Position numbers and translations under genes: made by a program
Notes under the pieces: generated by a model
What the model saw: only the letters and a program-made list of their open reading frames with translations
The model's database searches: none
Told to the model about the DNA's origin: nothing
Shown: positions 5,447 through 10,181 of the stretch, piece by piece
Position numbering within the stretch: position 1 is the stretch's first letter
Layout: each line of letters starts with the position of its first letter
NCBI GenBank assembly: GCA_052034295.1
Contig: JBPOIS010000156.1
Span: 1 to 10,181 of the forward strand
Length of the DNA stretch: 10,181 bases
Direction: 5' to 3'
Source of the DNA: JBPOIS01 sp052034295
Lineage (GTDB): Bacteria > Pseudomonadota > Gammaproteobacteria > Pseudomonadales > Moraxellaceae

Positions 5447-6666
5447 TCGGGCAGGGACAGCTCGATGTGGATGGTGCTGCCCTGTCCCAGGGTGGACTCC
5501 GCCCAGATCCGCCCCCCGTGCCGGGCCACAAACTGCTGACACAGGGACAGCCCCAGTCCGGTGCCATGTTCCCCGTCGGTGCCCCGGCTGCTCTGGCCCA
5601 CACCCCGGCTGAACAGATTGGCCAGTTGTTCCTCGGTCATGCCCACCCCACTGTCGAGGATGCGCAGGGCCAGTTTTTGCGGACCGTCTGGCTGGCACTG
5701 CAGCTGCACCACCCCGCCCCTGGGGGTGAATTTGATGGCGTTGGACAGCAGGTTCTGGATCAGCGAACGCAGCATGTTTGGGTCCCCATGGATGGAGAGA
5801 CCCGGCGGGTGGCTGAATTGCAGGTCAATGTCCTTGTGGCGAGCATTGAGGATCACACTGTTGGAAATGTCCTCCAGCAGGCGGGACAGGGCCAGCCAGC
5901 GTGGCTTATAGGCCATGCTGCCCGTTTGCAGCATCGACCATTCCAGAAGGTTTTCCAGCAGGCTGTAGGTCGAGTGCGAGGCATGGTTCAGGTAGCGGGC
6001 GATCTTGCGGATGGCCGCTTCGTCCATGTCGTCAAATTCGGTGTCCAGCACCTCCGAAAACGCCATGATGCCGTGGAAAGCCGAACGCAGGTCGTGGGCC
6101 AGCAGCGACAGGTAGCGGTCCTTGTGCTGGTTCAGCTCGGACAGCTGGGAGGCCTGCTCGCGGGCGGCCTCGGCCAGCCGCGACAGCTCCAGCTGGGACA
6201 TGGCCTGACGGGCCAGAATTTCCAGGGCACGCGATTGCTGCGGGGTCAGTGGCCGGGGCTCGGTGTCGATCGCACACAACACCCCGATGGCCTCCCCATC
6301 CGGGGTGCGCAGTGGCATGCCCGCATAGAAGCGGATGCCGGACGGGCAGCTCACCAGCGGACTCTGGGCAAACAGCGGATGCTGGCTGGCGTCCTCCACC
6401 ACAAAAGGCTGGTCGTGCAGCACCACCTGTTCACAAAAGGAGCCCTCACGCGGGGCCGTCGGCGCGGCATAGTTGTAGCGGGCCTTGAACCAGAGCTGGT
6501 CTTCGTCCACCAGCGACACCAGTGCCACAGGTGCCTCGCAGATTTCTGCGGCCAGCTGGGCCAGCTCATCAAAGCGCGGGTCAGGCTGCAGGTCTGTCAC
6601 CGGGTACTGGTGTAGGGCGGCCAGCCGTCTGGCTTCAGCGTCTTCAATCATCTTGGCATGGACCAT
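5431..6666 (-). CDS. Soluble GAF-domain sensor histidine kinase
   Basis: A 411-residue cytoplasmic two-component sensor with no signal peptide or membrane segment. Domain order: a GAF sensory domain at about 30-157 (FCEQVV, IRFYAGMPL and IGVLCAID are typical), a short coiled coil at about 158-185, a HisKA dimerisation domain with phospho-acceptor His191 in AHDLRSA, and a HATPase_c domain. The N box contains Asn305 and Asn309 (IQNLLSNAIKF), the G1 box is DSGVGM with Asp338, and the G2 box is GTGLGL (368-373). The proline that usually ends the HxxRxP motif is replaced by alanine. All ATP-binding residues look intact. No response regulator is adjacent, so its partner and ligand are unknown. The start is uncertain: ATG 6666 has a weak GGGAA box 8 nt upstream; TTG 6684 and ATG 6651 are alternatives. 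Confidence 0.92.
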   Translation of the reverse strand: MVHAKMIEDAEARRLAALHQYPVTDLQPDPRFDELAQLAAEICEAPVALVSLVDEDQLWFKARYNYAAPTAPREGSFCEQVVLHDQPFVVEDASQHPLFAQSPLVSCPSGIRFYAGMPLRTPDGEAIGVLCAIDTEPRPLTPQQSRALEILARQAMSQLELSRLAEAAREQASQLSELNQHKDRYLSLLAHDLRSAFHGIMAFSEVLDTEFDDMDEAAIRKIARYLNHASHSTYSLLENLLEWSMLQTGSMAYKPRWLALSRLLEDISNSVILNARHKDIDLQFSHPPGLSIHGDPNMLRSLIQNLLSNAIKFTPRGGVVQLQCQPDGPQKLALRILDSGVGMTEEQLANLFSRGVGQSSRGTDGEHGTGLGLSLCQQFVARHGGRIWAESTLGQGSTIHIELSLPEPGPQ

Positions 6667-6699
6667 GTGCAGATTCCCGCTCAACTCAACCGCTGAATT

Positions 6700-6825
6700 T
6701 CACCGAAATGCTAAAAAAAACCCGCTTCCTGCGCCCAGCAAAACGCGGACCAGCGTCAGGAAAATGGCGATAAGCGCCGCACCATCCAGAAAAAATTCAC
6801 GGACGGCAGGGGAGCGCCCTGCCAT
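6700..6825 (-). CDS. Possible small hydrophobic protein (marginal ORF)
   Basis: A 41-codon ORF, ATG 6825 to TGA 6700, co-oriented with and just upstream of the histidine kinase gene. It encodes a mostly hydrophobic peptide (ALIAIFLTLVRVLLG in the middle, then GSGFFLAF) that could make one membrane helix, although an arginine sits in its centre. Only a weak AGG about 9 nt upstream could serve as ribosome binding site, and the start codon lies within a strong hairpin. I recognise no family. The frame is open by chance far upstream, so this may be no gene at all. Confidence 0.18.
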   Translation of the reverse strand: MAGRSPAVREFFLDGAALIAIFLTLVRVLLGAGSGFFLAFR

Positions 6826-6827
6826 CC
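6801..6827. other. Strong intergenic hairpin upstream of tig
   Basis: GGACGGCAGGG and CCCTGCCATCC flank the 5-nt loop GAGCG. They form 10 of 11 possible pairs, with one C-A mismatch. The segment is symmetric enough to fold on either strand. It lies in a stretch with no confident gene, 30 nt upstream of a second hairpin with a T-tract. On the minus strand it would mask the start codon of the marginal 41-codon ORF. Confidence 0.5.
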
Positions 6828-6856
6828 AAACAGACCTGAAGCCGCAGGACCACCAC

Positions 6857-6886
6857 AAAGCAGCGGTTTTTAGTCTGCTTTTTTTT
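6857..6886 (+). terminator. Possible intrinsic terminator ahead of the tig promoter
   Basis: AAAGCAG (6857-6863) and CTGCTTT (6875-6881) form a 7-bp stem around an 11-nt loop, followed by T through 6886 (eight in a row from 6879). The stem has only four G-C pairs, so it is weak. No plus-strand gene precedes it, since the kinase gene points away; it would only make sense for an unannotated plus-strand RNA or antisense transcription. The last T bases also form part of the tig -35 box. Confidence 0.4.
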
Positions 6887-6912
6887 ACAAGACCCCTGTC
6901 ATCCCCTATAAT
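6884..6912 (+). promoter_or_regulatory. Strong sigma70-type promoter for tig
   Basis: TTTACA (6884-6889; 5 of 6 match to the -35 box), a spacer of exactly 17 nt, and a perfect TATAAT (6907-6912). Transcription should start near 6919, leaving a leader of about 46 nt. This is the best promoter match in the window, as expected for an abundant chaperone. Confidence 0.8.
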
Positions 6913-6936
6913 TTGGCACTTTCGTTTTTTTAGACC

Positions 6937-6953
6937 ACTTTGCCCGACAAAGT
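6937..6953 (+). promoter_or_regulatory. Leader stem-loop next to the tig ribosome binding site
   Basis: ACTTTG (6937-6942) pairs perfectly with CAAAGT (6948-6953) around the loop CCCGA. The stem ends two bases before the GAGGA ribosome binding site (6956-6960). It could modulate access of the ribosome or protect the 5' end; nothing in the sequence decides which. Confidence 0.4.
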
Positions 6954-6964
6954 CCGAGGATGCC

Positions 6965-8290
6965 ATGCAAGTCACCACCGAGAAGGTCTCCGGCCTGGAA
7001 CGCCGCCTGACTGTTAATGTACCGGCTGAAAAAATCAGCAGCCAGTTTGAGGCCCGCCTGAAAAAGGTCGCCAAAACCGCCCGCATTAACGGTTTCCGCC
7101 CCGGCAAGGTGCCCCTGTCGCGCATCCGCGCCGACTACGGCATGAGCATCCAGCAGGATGTCGTCAATGACCTGATCCGTGACAGCGTGTTCGAAGCCCT
7201 GCAGCTGCAGCAGATCAAGGCCGTCAGCGCCCCGACCATCGAGAGCGCCGAGCTGGGCGAACAGGGCCTGACCTACAAGGCACTGGTGGAAGTGTATCCG
7301 GAAGACTTCCAGCTGGCCGATTTTGCCGCCCTGTCGATTGAGCGCCAGACCAGCGAAGTCACCGATGCCGATGTGGACAACATGATCGAAAACCTGCGCA
7401 AGCAGCGTCAGGGCTTCAAGGACACCAAGGGCATGGCCAAAAAAGGCTTCCAGGTGACCTTTGACTTCGAAGGCAGCATCGACGGTGAAAAATTCGAGGG
7501 CGGCAGCGCCCAGGATTACAAGCTGGTGCTGGGCAGTGGCCGCATGATCCCCGGCTTTGAAGACGGCATCGAGGGCATGAAAAAAGGCGAAGAAAAAGAA
7601 ATCGACGTCACTTTCCCGACCGACTATCAGGCCGAACACCTGGCCGGCAAGGCCGCCAAGTTCAAGATCAGTGTCAAGAACGTCGAGAAGCCCGAGCTGC
7701 CCGAGATTGATGACGAATTCCTCAAGGCGTTTGGCATCACCGAAGGCGGCGTCGAGCGCCTGAAGGCCGACGTGCGCAAGAACATGGAGCGCGAAATCAA
7801 GAACGGCCTGCGCAATCAGATCAAGCAGCAGGCCTTTGATGCCCTGCTGGCCGCCAACCCGATCGACGTGCCCAAGGCCATGGTGGCCGAGGAAGTCCAG
7901 CGCCAGCGCCGCGCCATGCTGGAGCAGTTTTCCCAGCAGTTCGGCGGCCAGCGCTTCGATGAAAGCCTGCTGCCCGACGAGATGTTCACTGAGCAGTCCG
8001 AGCGTGCCGTCAAGCTGGGCGTGCTGATTGGCCGCATCATTGACGACGCCAAACTGACCGTGGATCAGGACCGCGTCCAGGCCATGATTGCCGACATCGC
8101 CCAGAACTACGAAACCCCGGACGAAGTCATCGACTACTACACCAACGACAAGCAGCAGCGCGCCCAGGTCGAAGGGGTGGTGCTGGAAGACCAGGTGGTG
8201 GATCACCTGCTGCAGGCCGCACAGGTCACCGACAAGCCGGTCAGCTATCAGGAGCTGCTGGCCGCCCAGCAATCGCGCCGCATGGGCTGA
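6965..8290 (+). CDS. tig: Trigger factor, ribosome-associated chaperone
   Basis: A 441-residue cytosolic chaperone and peptidyl-prolyl isomerase that docks at the ribosomal exit tunnel and shields nascent chains. The N-terminal ribosome-binding domain carries the signature GFRPGKVP (43-50). The FKBP-type isomerase domain spans about 161-241 (FDFEGSIDGEKFEGG, then LGSGRMIPGFEDGIEGMKKGEE). The remaining helical C-terminal domain forms the substrate-binding arms. Length is close to E. coli trigger factor (432). ATG 6965 follows GAGGA by 4 nt; the frame stays open further upstream but that stretch includes the promoter and cannot be coding. A strong terminator comes 20 nt after the stop, so tig appears to be its own transcription unit despite the conserved tig-clpP-clpX order. 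Confidence 0.97.
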   Translation: MQVTTEKVSGLERRLTVNVPAEKISSQFEARLKKVAKTARINGFRPGKVPLSRIRADYGMSIQQDVVNDLIRDSVFEALQLQQIKAVSAPTIESAELGEQGLTYKALVEVYPEDFQLADFAALSIERQTSEVTDADVDNMIENLRKQRQGFKDTKGMAKKGFQVTFDFEGSIDGEKFEGGSAQDYKLVLGSGRMIPGFEDGIEGMKKGEEKEIDVTFPTDYQAEHLAGKAAKFKISVKNVEKPELPEIDDEFLKAFGITEGGVERLKADVRKNMEREIKNGLRNQIKQQAFDALLAANPIDVPKAMVAEEVQRQRRAMLEQFSQQFGGQRFDESLLPDEMFTEQSERAVKLGVLIGRIIDDAKLTVDQDRVQAMIADIAQNYETPDEVIDYYTNDKQQRAQVEGVVLEDQVVDHLLQAAQVTDKPVSYQELLAAQQSRRMG

Positions 8291-8310
8291 TCCCCGGCGC
8301 TGCGACACCC

Positions 8311-8341
8311 ACCGGCACAGCGTCTGTGCCGGTTTTTTTTT
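8311..8341 (+). terminator. Strong intrinsic terminator after tig
   Basis: ACCGGCACAG (8311-8320), loop CGT, then CTGTGCCGGT (8324-8333): a perfect 10-bp GC-rich stem followed by nine T (8333-8341). It separates tig from clpP transcriptionally. Confidence 0.95.
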
Positions 8342-8403
8342 GCTGTGGACTTTGCCTTGGACAAGGTGTGTACAAAAAAATCCCCCCCCTGCCTGCAAAG
8401 ACT

Positions 8404-8431
8404 TTGATTTTTGCCAAATCATCCTCCATAT
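8404..8431 (+). promoter_or_regulatory. Predicted clpP promoter, heat-shock sigma32-like
   Basis: TTGATTT (8404-8410) followed after 13 nt by CTCCATAT (8424-8431). The second box matches the sigma32 -10 consensus CCCCATNT at all but one position, and the first resembles the CTTGAAA -35 box. A sigma70 reading is weaker: TTGATT, 17 nt, CATATT, 4 of 6 at each box. Transcription would start near 8438, about 40 nt before clpP. A 5-bp inverted repeat CCTTG-GA-CAAGG (8355-8366) lies further upstream. Confidence 0.45.
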
Positions 8432-8479
8432 TCTTCCGCTAATGCCTTTTCATCTGGTTTTTTCAGGATCACACACACC

Positions 8480-9100
8480 ATGCGCATCGATGACGCAACC
8501 CGCAACGCCCTGATTCCAATGGTGGTGGAGCAGTCCTCCCGGGGAGAGCGTTCCTTTGACATCTATTCGCGGCTGTTGCGCGAGCGGGTGATTTTTCTGA
8601 CTGGCGAAGTCGAAGACCACATGGCCAACCTGATCGTGGCGCAGATGCTGTTTCTGGAAGCCGAAAATCCGGACAAGGACATCCACCTGTACATCAACTC
8701 GCCCGGCGGTGTGGTCACTGCGGGCATGGCCATCTATGACACCATGCAGTTCATCAAGCCGGACGTGTCCACCATCTGCATCGGTCAGGCCGCGTCGATG
8801 GGCTCGTTTCTGCTGGCTGCCGGTGCACCCGGCAAGCGCTATGCACTGGCCAACTCGCGCATCATGATCCACCAGCCGCTGGGCGGTTTCCGGGGGCAGG
8901 CCTCGGACATCGAGATCCACGCCCGCGAAATCCTCGCCCTCAAGGATCGCCTGAACGCCATGCTGGCCCAGCACACTGGCCAGGACTTTGAGCGCATCGC
9001 CCGCGACACCGACCGCGACAATTTCATGAGTGCCGAGGCAGCCCGTGAGTACGGCCTGATTGATGCCGTCTACACCAAGCGCCCCGGTGCCCCCGTCTGA
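8480..9100 (+). CDS. clpP: ATP-dependent Clp protease proteolytic subunit
   Basis: A 206-residue serine peptidase that forms the tetradecameric chamber of ClpXP/ClpAP in the cytosol and degrades unfolded substrates fed in by the ATPase rings. The catalytic triad is complete: Ser106 (GQAASMGSF), His131 (MIHQPLGG) and Asp180 (DTDRDN). The spacings of 25 and 49 residues are identical to E. coli ClpP. The handle-region and oxyanion sequences (YINSPGGVVTAGMAIYDTMQ, 71-90) are also typical. The start ATG 8480 gives the MRIDDATRNALIPMVVEQ N-terminus; an AGGA box lies 11 nt upstream, a rather long spacing. The upstream in-frame extension to 8411 would cover the predicted promoter and is unlikely. clpX follows after 17 nt, consistent with a clpP-clpX operon. 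Confidence 0.97.
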   Translation: MRIDDATRNALIPMVVEQSSRGERSFDIYSRLLRERVIFLTGEVEDHMANLIVAQMLFLEAENPDKDIHLYINSPGGVVTAGMAIYDTMQFIKPDVSTICIGQAASMGSFLLAAGAPGKRYALANSRIMIHQPLGGFRGQASDIEIHAREILALKDRLNAMLAQHTGQDFERIARDTDRDNFMSAEAAREYGLIDAVYTKRPGAPV

Positions 9101-9117
9101 CCTGCTTTGAGGCCACA

Positions 9118-10181
9118 ATGACCGACCAACACAAACCGTCCAAAAGCTGTTCGTTCTGCGGCAAGCGCCAGGACGAAGTCAGCAAGCTGATTGCCGGCGA
9201 GGATGCGTTCATCTGCAACGAATGCGTGGACATCTGCGTCGATCTGGTGCAGACCCACCAGAACACCAGCACCGGCGGCCACTGGGCCGACCGCCCCCTG
9301 CCCCGGCCCGTGGAAATCCGTGCCGCCCTGGACCAGTACGTCATCGGCCAGGAACAGGCCAAAAAAACCCTGGCCGTGGCGGTGTACAACCACTACAAGC
9401 GCCTGAAAGCCAGCCAGCAGGTGCCCAAGAGCCATGGCGCCCGCGAAGCCATGGTCGAGCTGTCCAAGAGCAACATCCTGCTGATTGGCCCGACCGGCTC
9501 TGGCAAGACCCTGCTGGCGCAGACGCTGGCACGGTTGCTGGATGTACCGTTTGCCATGGCCGATGCCACCACCCTGACCGAAGCCGGCTATGTCGGTGAG
9601 GACGTGGAAAACATCGTGCAGAAGCTGCTGCAAAAAGCCGATTACGACGTCGAAAAAGCCCAGATGGGCATCATCTACATTGATGAAATCGACAAGATCA
9701 GCCGCAAGAGCGAAAACCCCTCGATCACCCGTGACGTGTCGGGTGAGGGCGTCCAGCAGGCATTGCTAAAAATGATCGAAGGCACGGTGGCGAGCATCCC
9801 CCCGCAGGGCGGGCGCAAGCACCCGCAGCAGGAATTCATCCAGGTGGACACCAGCAACATCCTGTTCATCTGTGGCGGGGCCTTTGCCGGGCTGGAAAAA
9901 ATCGTCCAGCAGCGCAGCGAAAAGGGCGGCATTGGTTTCGGGGCTGAAGTCAAATCCAAGGACCACAGCAAAAAACTTGGCCAGCTGTTCCGCGAAGTCG
10001 AGCCTGAAGACCTGATCAAATTTGGCCTGATTCCCGAGTTTATTGGCCGCCTGCCGGTGATTGCCACGCTGGAGGAGCTCGACGAGGACGCGCTGATGCA
10101 GATCCTCACCGAGCCGCGCAACGCCCTGACCCGTCAGTACCAGCGGCTGTTTGAGATGGAAAATGTCGATCTGGTGTTTGA
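9118..10181 (+). CDS. clpX: ATP-dependent Clp protease ATP-binding subunit ClpX (3' end outside window)
   Basis: The first 354 codons of the AAA+ unfoldase that recognises tagged proteins, unfolds them with ATP and threads them into ClpP. The N-terminal zinc-binding domain has the four cysteines Cys11, Cys14, Cys33 and Cys36. The AAA+ module shows Walker A GPTGSGKT (124-131), the pore loop GYVG (157-160), Walker B IIYIDE (185-190), an RKH loop (233-235) and the ClpP-docking IGF loop (272-274). FIGRLPV carries the probable arginine finger. E. coli ClpX has 424 residues, so about 70 residues, including sensor 2, lie beyond the window. ATG 9118 has GAGG 5 nt upstream. The frame has no stop up to the edge. 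No promoter is visible in the 17-nt gap, so it should be co-transcribed with clpP. Confidence 0.97.
   Translation, partial: MTDQHKPSKSCSFCGKRQDEVSKLIAGEDAFICNECVDICVDLVQTHQNTSTGGHWADRPLPRPVEIRAALDQYVIGQEQAKKTLAVAVYNHYKRLKASQQVPKSHGAREAMVELSKSNILLIGPTGSGKTLLAQTLARLLDVPFAMADATTLTEAGYVGEDVENIVQKLLQKADYDVEKAQMGIIYIDEIDKISRKSENPSITRDVSGEGVQQALLKMIEGTVASIPPQGGRKHPQQEFIQVDTSNILFICGGAFAGLEKIVQQRSEKGGIGFGAEVKSKDHSKKLGQLFREVEPEDLIKFGLIPEFIGRLPVIATLEELDEDALMQILTEPRNALTRQYQRLFEMENVDLVF

Noticed and set aside
5467..6615. A 382-codon plus-strand open frame opposite the histidine kinase.
   Set aside because: The kinase motifs are all intact on the minus strand, and the plus-strand frame shows only antisense-type composition.
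6485..6964. Upstream extension of the trigger factor frame.
   Set aside because: It overlaps the kinase start region and includes the near-perfect tig promoter; trigger factor proteins begin MQVTTE-like at the chosen ATG.
6899..8422. A 507-codon minus-strand open frame opposite tig.
   Set aside because: Trigger factor is unmistakable on the other strand; the antisense product is a low-complexity mix of Leu, Gly, His and Asp with no recognisable domain.
1..10181. CRISPR arrays, tRNA or rRNA genes, toxin-antitoxin or defence modules.
   Set aside because: I saw no regularly spaced repeats, no structural RNA signatures, and every long coding frame that holds up is a recognisable housekeeping or common accessory family.

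Overview
The window looks like a piece of proteobacterial chromosome, most likely gammaproteobacterial (a betaproteobacterium is not excluded), with GC content of about 60% judged by eye. The pointers are the tig-clpP-clpX block, the overlapping metX-metW pair, an RdgB/HAM1 pyrophosphatase close to them, and a ZntB/CorA-type metal transporter. Spacing is tight and starts use GTG as well as ATG. A genus cannot be named from the sequence alone.

Layout. Positions 1-236 are the right end of an IS1-family insertion sequence: the transposase C-terminus plus a probable terminal inverted repeat. From 269 to 4269 there is a minus-strand block. Its transcription order is metX (homoserine O-acyltransferase), metW (methyltransferase-like), a secreted Sel1-repeat protein, an intrinsic terminator, rdgB (dITP/XTP pyrophosphatase) and a zntB-like transporter. 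The first three genes overlap by 1 and 4 nt, so they should be one translationally coupled unit. From 4270 to 4536 lies a divergent promoter region, with sigma70-like boxes for metX on one strand and for a crotonase on the other. The crotonase (4537-5412, plus) faces a soluble GAF-domain histidine kinase (5431-6666, minus) across an 18-nt gap.

The interval 6667-6964 has no confident gene. It holds two hairpins, the second with a T-tract (plus strand), a marginal 41-codon minus-strand ORF, and the near-consensus tig promoter. From 6965 to the right edge is the protein-quality-control block: tig (trigger factor), a strong intrinsic terminator, a probable sigma32-type promoter, clpP, and clpX (cut by the window edge after about 354 codons).

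How the genes work together. metX and metW belong to methionine synthesis by homoserine acylation. rdgB removes non-canonical purine triphosphates. Trigger factor folds nascent chains, and ClpXP degrades tagged or damaged proteins. The Sel1 protein, the crotonase, the kinase and the transporter have no obvious functional link to these neighbours.

I see no undescribed defence, mobile or biosynthetic system here; this is mainly a housekeeping region. The points most worth a second look are: the structured, terminator-bearing intergenic segment upstream of tig; the crotonase, whose acidic residues match isomerases better than hydratases; an in-frame hexanucleotide repeat in rdgB; the terminator that abuts the rdgB ribosome binding site; and the Sel1 protein coupled to the met genes.
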